Made by a program: the position numbers and the translations under genes. Under the pieces are notes generated by a model. It was given only the letters and a program-made list of their open reading frames with translations. It had not been told where the DNA came from and did not search any database. Below are positions 1 to 6,696 of a stretch of 8,676 nucleotides of DNA, in pieces. Position 1 is the stretch's first letter, and every line of letters begins with the position of its first letter. The stretch is from the NCBI GenBank assembly GCA_003517845.1, contig DOZU01000111.1:1-8676 (forward strand), written 5' to 3'. The DNA is from Clostridiales bacterium. GTDB taxonomy: Bacteria; Bacillota; Sulfobacillia; UBA995.

Positions 1-458
1 CCAACGACCAGCGTGGGATCGTGACCGGCCAGCCCGAGCATCCGATACACCACCGAGGTGGTGGTGGTCTTGCCGTGGCTGCCGGACACGGCGATCATAC
101 GTTTCCCCCTCAAGGCCAAGTTCAACATCTCAATGCGCCGCAGTACGGGGAAGCCGCGTTTGTGAGCCGCCTCAAGTTCGGGATTGTCGTCGGCCACCGC
201 CGAGGAGATGACCACCACGTCCGGCCTTCCCAGGTTCTCCGGGCGGTGGCCCCGGTAGACGGTGACGCCAAGGCCCTCCAGCTTGCGTACGGTCTCCGAT
301 TCCCGGAGGTCGGAACCGGTCACTCGACAACCCATTCGGACCAGGATCGCCGCGATCGCGCTCATTCCCGACCCACCGATCCCGATCAGGTGCACTCGTT
401 GCCAACCTTCGCCGGACGCCATCGTGGTCAGGAGCAGCCCCTCTCCGGCCGCCAGCAT
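1..458 (-). CDS. murC: UDP-N-acetylmuramate--L-alanine ligase MurC (partial, C-terminal part outside window)
   Basis: This cytoplasmic ATP-dependent ligase adds L-Ala to UDP-MurNAc, the first amino acid of the stem peptide. Only the first 152 codons are in the window; the frame stays open to the left edge. Seen: the N-terminal Rossmann motif GIGGSGMS at residues 26-33, the Mur-ligase N domain with SSAVADDNPE around residues 86-95, and the ATP P-loop GSHGKTTTT with its lysine at residue 130. The P-loop has Ser where many MurC enzymes have Thr (GTHGKTT). The start is uncertain. ATG at 458 lies 6 bases after the murG stop, with an AGGCGGTG sequence about 11 bases upstream. A second in-frame ATG at 422 would give a shorter N-terminus (MASGEGWQRV), but its nearest purine-rich stretch lies about 15 bases away. 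The central and C-terminal ligase domains cannot be judged. It is the last gene visible in the operon; murB and ftsQ often follow, but they are not in view. Confidence 0.93.
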   Translation of the reverse strand, partial: MLAAGEGLLLTTMASGEGWQRVHLIGIGGSGMSAIAAILVRMGCRVTGSDLRESETVRKLEGLGVTVYRGHRPENLGRPDVVVISSAVADDNPELEAAHKRGFPVLRRIEMLNLALRGKRMIAVSGSHGKTTTTSVVYRMLGLAGHDPTLVV

Positions 459-464
459 CTCATC

Positions 465-1604
465 TTATGCACCGCCTGGGTACCGGGTTACGGATGTCCC
501 GGATAGCGCGATTGCGAGGTCCGCCAGCCGGTGGGCGGCATCCGGCCGGCCCAGCGCCCGACTGGCCGCGACCATCGACCGGCGCCGGCGCGGATCGTCC
601 AGAATGGCTCGGATCTCCCTGGCGAGGCGAGGGCCATCGAGTTCGCGCTCCGGCACCAGCCGGGCTGCGCCTCGGGCCTCGAGGATCCTGGCGTTATGCG
701 TTTGTTCATCGTGCGCCACGTTGGGGGACGGGACGATGATCGCGGGCAGACCCCGCACCGTGACCTCAGCCAAGGTAATACCCCCGCCCCGTACCACGAC
801 CAGGTCAGCGGCGGCGAGGGCCGCGGGCGCATCATGAAGATACTCGCGAACCACCAGGCCGGGTCGGCGTGACGGGTTGATCTTGTTCGCCGCCAGGCCG
901 GCCATCACCTGCTCGAGCTGGCCCTTACCGGTCGACCATACCAGCTGCAACTCCGGCCGCGCGAGCAGTTCCGGCAACGCCTCCAGCAGTGCCTGGTTCA
1001 GCCGGCGGGCGCCGAGGCTGCCCCCGAAGGCGTACACCGCGGGTGAGGACGGACTCAGCCCCAGGGCCCGCGCGCCTTGCTCGCGGGTGATGGCCAGCAC
1101 TTCCCGTCGCACGGGGTTACCCGTGACCACGCAGCGCGTCCCCCGGCGAAAGGCCGCGACCGTCTCCGGATACGGCACCCCGACGGCGCCGGCCCACCGG
1201 GAAAGCCATCTATTGGCCCTCCCGGGGAAGGCATTCTGTTCCTGCAAGAGGAATGGCACGCCCGTGGCCAGCGCTGCCAGGACCACGGGCACCTGGACGT
1301 AACCTCCCGTGCCCACGACCACGGAGGGCCGGAAGCTGCGCACGAGCTGCCAGGCTTGCAGCGAACCAGCGGCCAGTTCGCGAGCCCCTCGCGCCAGGTC
1401 GGGCAAGGACTTCCCCGACAGCCCGCGCGCCCGAACCGCCCGGAAAGCTATTCCCTCGCGGGCGGCCAGTTCCGCCTCCATGCCGCGCTGAGTCCCGGCG
1501 TAGAGGAGTTCTACCCCGGGAACGCGTTCGCGGAGCGCCTGGGCGATGGCCAGGGCCGGGTAGGCATGTCCTCCCGTGCCGCCTCCCGTCAAGAGCACCC
1601 TCAT
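465..1604 (-). CDS. murG: UDP-GlcNAc--lipid I N-acetylglucosaminyltransferase MurG
   Basis: This membrane-associated GT-B glycosyltransferase (family GT28) moves GlcNAc from UDP-GlcNAc to lipid I to make lipid II on the inner face of the membrane. The protein has 379 residues, slightly longer than the 355-363 of the E. coli and B. subtilis enzymes. Seen: glycine-rich loop TGGGTGGHAYPALA (6-19), second loop VVGTGGYVQVP (96-106), QEQNAFPGRAN (121-131), TGNPVRREV (161-169), nucleotide-binding GGSLGARRLN (194-203, Leu where Gln is common), RGGGITLAE (272-280) whose Glu matches the conserved UDP-GlcNAc-binding Glu, and PSPNVAHDEQTHNA (292-305). The frame is open another 77 codons upstream, but that part lies inside ftsW and has low-complexity content. 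ATG at 1604 starts exactly at the conserved MRVLLTGGG and forms an ATGA overlap with the ftsW stop. Reinitiation after ftsW is therefore the likely way it is translated, since no clear Shine-Dalgarno sequence is seen. Confidence 0.97.
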   Translation of the reverse strand: MRVLLTGGGTGGHAYPALAIAQALRERVPGVELLYAGTQRGMEAELAAREGIAFRAVRARGLSGKSLPDLARGARELAAGSLQAWQLVRSFRPSVVVGTGGYVQVPVVLAALATGVPFLLQEQNAFPGRANRWLSRWAGAVGVPYPETVAAFRRGTRCVVTGNPVRREVLAITREQGARALGLSPSSPAVYAFGGSLGARRLNQALLEALPELLARPELQLVWSTGKGQLEQVMAGLAANKINPSRRPGLVVREYLHDAPAALAAADLVVVRGGGITLAEVTVRGLPAIIVPSPNVAHDEQTHNARILEARGAARLVPERELDGPRLAREIRAILDDPRRRRSMVAASRALGRPDAAHRLADLAIALSGTSVTRYPGGA

Positions 1605-2719
1605 TGCCGGCAGTACCGCGATATGTTGAGCAGTATCCCCACCCCCGCCATGCAAGTCACCAGCGATGAGCCGCCAAAGCTCAGGAACGGCAAGGGTATC
1701 CCGGTGATGGGCAGCGTATGGGTGACCACACCGATGTTCATCGTCGCCTGAAGCATGATCATGCTGGTGACGCCTGCTGCGAGCAATGAACCCAGGGTGT
1801 CGGGGGCCTTCACCGCCACGAGATACCCCCGCCACGCGAACCCCAGAAAGAGGAGGAGCACGAAAGCACCGCCCACCAGCCCCAGTTCCTCCGCCAGCAC
1901 CGCGAAGATGAAGTCGGTGTGCTGCTCAGGAAGATAGAAGTGCTTGTGAACGCTCCGTCCCAGTCCCACGCCGAAGATGCCGCCGCTCCCCAGCGCGTAT
2001 AGCGACTGGATGATCTGAAACCCGGCGCCCAACGGATCATCGAAAGGCCTGAGGAAGGCGAGCAGCCGTTCGAGGCGATACTCGGCGGTGACGACCGCCC
2101 AGCCCACCGCCGGCACGGCGGCGGCGGCGAGGATGCCCAGATGACCCGGCCGAGCGCCGGCCATGAATAGCAGGAAAAAGAGGATCGCGGCCATGTGAAT
2201 GGCGGTGCCGAGGTCGGGCTGGGCAAGGATGAGGAGGGACATCGCCCCCATGAGGCCGACCCAGGGCAGTATCCCGGTCGTGAACCGCCCAAGTCGTTCG
2301 GGGTGTCCCGACAGGCCCACGGCGGCATAGATGACCACGGCAAGCTTGGCCAACTCGGCGGGCTGGAAAGCGAGGATGCCGAGATCCATCCACCGGCGGG
2401 CACCGGTGCCGGCCTGCGCCACCCCCGGCAAGAGCACGGCAACCAGGAGCAGAGTGGTCCCCAGCATGATCGGGGTCGCCCACCTGCGGTAGATGCGGTA
2501 ATCGACCCGCACGCCGATCACCAATGCCCCCAGGCCGATCAGCAGCCAGAGCAGTTGACGCCGGAGGTAGAAGGCGGGATCGCCATACCACGCTTCTGCC
2601 TTCACCAGGCTGGCCGAGAGGATCATGATCAGCCCCAGACTGGCCAGGGTGATCGCGATCAGGAATAGGGAGGGATCCGGGGAGCCCGGTCGCGACCGCC
2701 GGCAAGCGCGGGCGATCAT
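1601..2719 (-). CDS. ftsW: SEDS-family peptidoglycan glycosyltransferase FtsW/SpoVE
   Basis: This polytopic membrane protein of the SEDS family polymerises lipid II into glycan strands and works with a class B PBP, probably the spoVD/ftsI-type gene in the same operon. It has 372 residues, close to SpoVE (366). Seen: a short basic N-terminus (MIARACRRSR), about ten hydrophobic segments, GARRWMDLGILAFQPAELAK (106-125), AQPDLGTA (166-173), LPEQHTDFIFAVLAEELGL (264-282, with the conserved Asp at about 269), and the C-terminal signature GIPLPFLSFGGSS (340-352). The ATG at 2719 overlaps the mraY stop as ATGA. An in-frame TTG at 2734 would add five residues but is less likely. The 3' end overlaps murG by four bases. 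Vegetative FtsW and sporulation SpoVE cannot be told apart by sequence alone; the SpoVD-like partner leaves both open. RodA is less likely because of the dcw location. Confidence 0.95.
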   Translation of the reverse strand: MIARACRRSRPGSPDPSLFLIAITLASLGLIMILSASLVKAEAWYGDPAFYLRRQLLWLLIGLGALVIGVRVDYRIYRRWATPIMLGTTLLLVAVLLPGVAQAGTGARRWMDLGILAFQPAELAKLAVVIYAAVGLSGHPERLGRFTTGILPWVGLMGAMSLLILAQPDLGTAIHMAAILFFLLFMAGARPGHLGILAAAAVPAVGWAVVTAEYRLERLLAFLRPFDDPLGAGFQIIQSLYALGSGGIFGVGLGRSVHKHFYLPEQHTDFIFAVLAEELGLVGGAFVLLLFLGFAWRGYLVAVKAPDTLGSLLAAGVTSMIMLQATMNIGVVTHTLPITGIPLPFLSFGGSSLVTCMAGVGILLNISRYCRQ

Positions 2720-3663
2720 CGTGGCGCCCCCCAAGCCATCCCCATCAAGGCAAGCGCGGCGAACGCCGCGCCGGCGCCCCAGAAGGCCAGGACGACCTTC
2801 CGTTCCGACCAGCCGATGAGTTCGAAGTGATGATGAAGGGGGCTCATGCGTATGACCCGCCGGCCGGTAAGTCGGAAGGCCGTCACCTGAAGCATGACCG
2901 ACAGCGTTTCCACCACGAACACGCCGGCGATGATGGGCAGGACCAGTTCGGTGCGGGTGAGTACCGCAGCCGACGCCAGCGCTCCGCCCAGGGCCAGCGA
3001 ACCGGTATCGCCCATGAACACGCGGGCCGGGTGCCAGTTATGGACGAGGAAGCCCAGGCAACCCCCGGCCGTCACCAGGCAGAAAACCAGAAGATCGGCG
3101 GCGCCCAAGATCCCGGCCAAGAGTGCATAGACTGCCATGGCGATCACCATCAGACCGGCTGCCAGCCCATCAACCCCGTCGGCCAGGTTGACGCTGTTGC
3201 TGGTAGACACGGCCAGCAAGCCCACGAAGGCGGGATAGGTCCAGCCTAGATCCAGTCCGAGTTCCCGGAAAGGCAAGCGCACGGTCGTGCCATGGCCGGG
3301 CAGTTGGAGTGCCGCCAGGCCCATAGCCAGACCCACGGCGAACTGGTAGGCCAGCTTATGCCGTGCTTTGAGGCCGAGCGACCTCCGGAGCACCACCTTG
3401 GAGTAATCATCGATGAAGCCCAACAGGCCGTAGGCCGCCGTCACCGCAAATGCCAGGGTGAGGCGCGGGCCGCCAGGTCCGGAAACCAGCCACCCCACCG
3501 CCATCCCGCCCAGGATCAGCACCCCGCCCATGGTAGGCGTGCCCGCCTTGACCAGGTGCCGGGCCGGACCGTCGCTGCGGACCTGTTGCCCAATCCGCAG
3601 CCGCCGCAAAGCGGGGATCAAAAACCAGCCGAGCAGCGCCGTCGCAACGGCCGCCGCCAGCAT
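2716..3663 (-). CDS. mraY: Phospho-N-acetylmuramoyl-pentapeptide transferase MraY
   Basis: This integral membrane enzyme transfers phospho-MurNAc-pentapeptide from UDP to undecaprenyl phosphate, giving lipid I. It has 315 residues, against about 324 in B. subtilis. Seen: GTPTMGGVLI (41-50), FIDDYSKV (83-90) with the Asp pair at 85-86, NSVNLADGVDGLA (156-168), ARVFMGDTGSLALGG (213-227) with the catalytic-type Asp at 219, and MSPLHHHFEL (273-282), along with about ten hydrophobic helices. The frame is open for 89 more codons upstream, but that stretch is the murF 3' end read out of frame. Two starts are plausible: ATG at 3663, with AGGGG 8 bases upstream, and GTG at 3684, five bases after the murF stop, which adds seven residues and fits the length of relatives slightly better. 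The next gene is ftsW rather than the usual murD, joined by a 4-base ATGA overlap. Confidence 0.96.
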   Translation of the reverse strand: MLAAAVATALLGWFLIPALRRLRIGQQVRSDGPARHLVKAGTPTMGGVLILGGMAVGWLVSGPGGPRLTLAFAVTAAYGLLGFIDDYSKVVLRRSLGLKARHKLAYQFAVGLAMGLAALQLPGHGTTVRLPFRELGLDLGWTYPAFVGLLAVSTSNSVNLADGVDGLAAGLMVIAMAVYALLAGILGAADLLVFCLVTAGGCLGFLVHNWHPARVFMGDTGSLALGGALASAAVLTRTELVLPIIAGVFVVETLSVMLQVTAFRLTGRRVIRMSPLHHHFELIGWSERKVVLAFWGAGAAFAALALMGMAWGAPR

Positions 3664-3671
3664 CGGCACAG

Positions 3672-3676
3672 CCCCT
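3672..3676 (-). promoter_or_regulatory. Candidate ribosome binding site of mraY
   Basis: On the minus strand AGGGG sits 8 bases before ATG 3663. It is only a partial match to AGGAGG, but the alternative GTG at 3684 has nothing comparable within 15 bases (its nearest AGGAGG-like stretch, inside murF, is about 18 bases away). It is the main sequence argument for the ATG start. Confidence 0.4.
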
Positions 3677-3689
3677 GTGCTCACGGGAG

Positions 3690-5132
3690 TCAGCTTGCGA
3701 GGCCTCCTTCCCGGCCGGCCAGGAAATCGGCGAGGAGTCGCTCCATACGCATGGCCCGCGACCCCTTGAACAGCACGGTGTCGCCGGCACGCACCATCGT
3801 CGCCAACTCGGCGAGCGCTTCCTCCGACCGGCGGCAGGCCGTCACGGAGCGAAGGCCGGCGGCACGGGCCGCGGCCGCGATGTCGCGTGCCCGATCGCCC
3901 AGGGCGATCAGGCCTTGCAGGCCGGCGCACGCGGCTCCGACCTGATGATGGGCCTCCCTGCTCTCGGAACCCAGCTCCAGCATATCGCCGAGCACGGCGA
4001 TCGCTCTCCCCGAGCCCGCCACCTCCTGCAACGTCGTCAGGGCGGCCAGCATGGACGCCGGACTGGCATTATAGGTATCATCGATCACGGTTATGCCGGC
4101 GACTCGGCGGATGGCCAGCCGCATGCCGGTGCGGGGCGCGGCTTCCAGACCGCGGGCGATCGCCTCCGGCCTGATCCCGAAGAGCAAGCCCACTGCTGCC
4201 GCCGCCAGGGCATTCTCGACCTGATGCCGCCCGGGCAACGGCAAGTTGATTTCCTGCTCGGCGGGACCGGGCGGCCAACGCCCGGTCGGGCGGCCCAGGC
4301 ATCGTCTCGGCCATCCCCATTCGCGGACCACGAGCCGCCAGCGAGTCCCTTCCTCGGCCCGATTCTCGAGATCGCAGGCGGTGACCGCGGCATCGGGGGC
4401 GTAGCCGAAGCGGATGGTAGGACCGGGGCGGGCCTCGGCCATCCTTCGTGTCCATGCATTGTCGGCATTTACCACCGCTACCCCATCCGGAGGCAAGGCC
4501 GCCAGCAACTCGGCCTTGGCGGTGGCGATACGCTCGATGCTGCCCAGCACCTCGAGATGCGCCTCTCCCACGTTGGTGATCACGCCCACTAGCGGCAGCG
4601 CCATGTCGGCCAGAGCGGCAATCTGCCCCAGACCCCGCATGCCCATCTCCAGCACCGCCACCTCGTGCCGGTCGGTGAGCCGGAACAAGGTGAGCGGCAC
4701 TCCGATCTCGGTGTTGAGGTTCCCCTCCGTCAACAAGACGCGATAATCCTGCCCCAGCACTCCCCCGGTGAGGTCCTTCACGGCCGTCTTGCCGACTGAT
4801 CCGGTTATTCCGACCACGGGCAGATCGAACCGACGGCGATGGTTGGCGGCCAGCATCCCCATGGCCGCCACCGGATCGGCCACTCGGACCAGCGTCATGC
4901 CCGGAGGTTGCTCGGTACCCCGTCCCACCAGGGCCACGGTGGCGCCGGCCTGGCGGGCGGCCGACAAGAACGCGTGGCCGTCGTGCTGTCGGCCCGCAAC
5001 CGCCACGAAGAGGTCGCCCGCGCTCACCTGCCGGCTGTCGGTAGTCACGCCGGAGATGGGCGCCATGGGGTCGCCGGCCGTCAACTGCCCTCCGGCAATG
5101 GTCGCCGCCTCCGCCGCCCGGAACAAGATCAC
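3690..5132 (-). CDS. murF: UDP-MurNAc-tripeptide--D-alanyl-D-alanine ligase MurF
   Basis: This cytoplasmic ligase adds the D-Ala-D-Ala dipeptide to UDP-MurNAc-tripeptide, finishing the soluble precursor used by MraY. It has 480 residues; the family is usually about 450-460. Seen: N-domain TDSRQVSAGDLFVAVAG (31-47), P-loop GITGSVGKTAVKD (108-120, Lys 115), EGNLNTEIGVP (136-146), LEMGMRGLGQI (161-171), ITNVGEAHLE (185-194), AKAELL (205-210, candidate carbamylated Lys 206), GRHQVENALAA (301-311), IDDTYNASPASM (350-361), LGDMLELG (381-388) and KGSRAMRME (456-464). It starts at GTG 5132, which overlaps the murE stop as GTGA. An Arg/Pro/Trp-rich stretch at about 273-293, just before LPLPGRHQVEN, looks like an insertion in the central domain and accounts for the extra length. 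The gene ends 5 or 26 bases before mraY, depending on the mraY start. Confidence 0.96.
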   Translation of the reverse strand: MILFRAAEAATIAGGQLTAGDPMAPISGVTTDSRQVSAGDLFVAVAGRQHDGHAFLSAARQAGATVALVGRGTEQPPGMTLVRVADPVAAMGMLAANHRRRFDLPVVGITGSVGKTAVKDLTGGVLGQDYRVLLTEGNLNTEIGVPLTLFRLTDRHEVAVLEMGMRGLGQIAALADMALPLVGVITNVGEAHLEVLGSIERIATAKAELLAALPPDGVAVVNADNAWTRRMAEARPGPTIRFGYAPDAAVTACDLENRAEEGTRWRLVVREWGWPRRCLGRPTGRWPPGPAEQEINLPLPGRHQVENALAAAAVGLLFGIRPEAIARGLEAAPRTGMRLAIRRVAGITVIDDTYNASPASMLAALTTLQEVAGSGRAIAVLGDMLELGSESREAHHQVGAACAGLQGLIALGDRARDIAAAARAAGLRSVTACRRSEEALAELATMVRAGDTVLFKGSRAMRMERLLADFLAGREGGLAS

Positions 5133-6634
5133 GGCTGCCCCGCCTCGCGCTCGGCTATCGCCTTCCGGGCTTCCTCCCGGTCATCCATCGCGAGCCTGGC
5201 GCTCCCGACCTCCTGATAGGTCTCGTGACCCTTGCCGGCGATCACCACCGTGTCCCCGGATTGGGCCAGGGCGATCGCCTGCCGAATGGCCAGCCTGCGG
5301 TCCGGCTCCACGTGGACTCGGGCGCACTCGGCCTGCCCGATTCCGGCCAGGATCGCGGCGATGATCGATCGGGGGTCTTCTCCCCTCGGGTTATCGGAGG
5401 TCACCACCACCAGGTCGGCAAGGTCGGCCGCCACCCGCCCCATCAGCGGCCGCTTCCCCCGATCCCGGTCGCCCCCGCAACCGAAGACCAGCACGATCCT
5501 GCCGGTAGAGAACTCCCGTACGGCACGCAACACGTTCTCAAGGCTGTCGGGCGTGTGGGCGTAATCCACCAGCACCGCGAAATCCTGTCCCTCCTCAACC
5601 CGCTCCAGCCGGCCAGGAACCTGGTATTCCCTCGCGAGGACCTCGGCCATGTCCCGCGGATGGATGCCCTCGGCCATACCTCCCGTAATCGCCGCCAGTG
5701 CATTGTAAACATTGTAGCGGCCTGGTGCGCCTATGACCAGCGGGAGCGACAGCTCCGCCGGCTCGCCCGGATAGCCGGCCCGCAACATGAAGGAACTCCC
5801 CTCGCGTCCGAGCTGGACCTCTTCCGCCCGCACCATCGCCCCGCCTTGCAGCCCGTAGGTGAGAGCAGGCACCTGTGCCGCCCGGAGGAAATGCTCGCTC
5901 TCCGGGTCATCGCGGTTCACGACCACCGTTTTGGGCCCTGGCTTGTCCCGCCGCGCCACGTGCTCAGAGAATAATTTCAGCTTGGCATCCCGGTAACCTT
6001 CCAGGGTCCCGTGAAAATCCAGGTGGTCCCGTCCGAGGTTGGTGAAGATGGCGGTGTCGAATTCGCAGCCGACCACCCGGGACAAGGCGAGGGCGTGAGA
6101 TGACACTTCCATGACCGCCGCTTGATCCCCCGCCGCGGCCATTCGGGCAAGCAACCGCTGGAGGTCAGGAGATTCCGGCGTCGTCCGCTCGATCGGCTCG
6201 GGGCGACCTCCCACGACCGTCACCACCGTGCCCACCAGACCGCACCTGATCCCGGCCGACTCCAGAATCGCTCGTAACAAGAAGGTAGTGGTGGTCTTGC
6301 CCTTGGTGCCGGTGACGCCGATCACCCGTAGTCTCCGAGCAGGCCAGTCGAACAGGTTGGCCGCCGCCAAGGCCATGGCGCGCCGCGCCTGCTCCACCCG
6401 GACCGCCGGCACGGGGAACTCCGCCTCCAACCGCTCGACGAGGAGCGCGGCGGCGCCCCGATCCAGCGCCTGCTCACAGTGTAGATGGCCGTCGGTCCTG
6501 CCTCCGGGGATGGCGCAGAACAGGTCCCCGGGCTCAACCCGACGGGAATCATAGGCCACTCCGGCGATCTCGACGTCCTGCGGGTTGCGGATTTCAAGGA
6601 CGGTCAATCCCTCAAGTACCCGGGCCAGGCGCAC
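5129..6634 (-). CDS. murE: UDP-MurNAc-L-Ala-D-Glu--2,6-diaminopimelate ligase MurE
   Basis: This cytoplasmic ligase adds the third stem-peptide residue to UDP-MurNAc-L-Ala-D-Glu. The SDNPRGEDP motif at 413-421 is the DNPR form tied to meso-diaminopimelate; lysine-adding enzymes differ there. It has 501 residues. Seen: YDSRRVEPGDLFCAIPG (28-44), P-loop GVTGTKGKTTTT (106-117, Lys 113), TTPESPDLQRLL (151-162), EVSSHAL (176-182), NLGRDHLDFHG (199-209), AKLKLF (217-222, candidate carbamylated Lys 218), YNVYNALAA (307-315), VDYAHTPDSL (356-365), FGCGGDRDRGKRP (384-396) and GKGHETYQ (467-474). I chose GTG 6634 because GGAGGAGGT ends seven bases before it and the resulting N-terminus MRLARVLEGL aligns with the MKLTKLL start of the B. 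subtilis enzyme. In-frame ATGs at 6658 and 6652 would add eight or six residues, and the Shine-Dalgarno sequence would then lie inside the gene. The 3' end overlaps murF by four bases. Confidence 0.96.
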   Translation of the reverse strand: MRLARVLEGLTVLEIRNPQDVEIAGVAYDSRRVEPGDLFCAIPGGRTDGHLHCEQALDRGAAALLVERLEAEFPVPAVRVEQARRAMALAAANLFDWPARRLRVIGVTGTKGKTTTTFLLRAILESAGIRCGLVGTVVTVVGGRPEPIERTTPESPDLQRLLARMAAAGDQAAVMEVSSHALALSRVVGCEFDTAIFTNLGRDHLDFHGTLEGYRDAKLKLFSEHVARRDKPGPKTVVVNRDDPESEHFLRAAQVPALTYGLQGGAMVRAEEVQLGREGSSFMLRAGYPGEPAELSLPLVIGAPGRYNVYNALAAITGGMAEGIHPRDMAEVLAREYQVPGRLERVEEGQDFAVLVDYAHTPDSLENVLRAVREFSTGRIVLVFGCGGDRDRGKRPLMGRVAADLADLVVVTSDNPRGEDPRSIIAAILAGIGQAECARVHVEPDRRLAIRQAIALAQSGDTVVIAGKGHETYQEVGSARLAMDDREEARKAIAEREAGQP

Positions 6635-6640
6635 CTGGTT

Positions 6641-6650
6641 GACCTCCTCC
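6641..6650 (-). promoter_or_regulatory. Strong ribosome binding site of murE
   Basis: On the minus strand the sequence reads GGAGGAGGTC, a near-perfect anti-16S match. Eight bases separate its last AGGAGG from GTG 6634. It is the best Shine-Dalgarno sequence in the window and lies in the only sizeable gap, 62 bases between the PBP gene and murE, where no overlap can couple translation. It decides the murE start against the upstream in-frame ATG codons. Confidence 0.75.
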
Positions 6651-6696
6651 ATAGTCATCCTCGGTTACTTATGTCCCCGAGACCGAGCGCTATCCT

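Noticed and set aside
262..1751. Long plus-strand open frames opposite murC and murG (up to about 224 codons)
   Set aside because: They lie wholly antisense to well-supported Mur genes, their translations are rich in Arg, Pro, Gly, His and Ser with no family motif, and such frames are expected opposite GC-rich genes.
1605..1835. 77-codon upstream extension of the murG frame
   Set aside because: It overlaps the conserved FtsW C-terminus out of frame, resembles no MurG N-terminus, and the start at 1604 sits exactly on the conserved MRVLLTGGG.
3685..3930. Upstream extension of the mraY frame to 404 residues
   Set aside because: It reads the murF 3' end out of frame and gives an Arg-rich sequence unlike the hydrophobic MraY N-terminus.
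6660..6687. Inverted repeat CTCGGT/ACCGAG in the gap between the PBP gene and murE, considered as a terminator or attenuator
   Set aside because: The stem is only 6 bp with a 16-base loop and no following U-run, and it sits within a compact operon. It is too weak to call a terminator or riboswitch.
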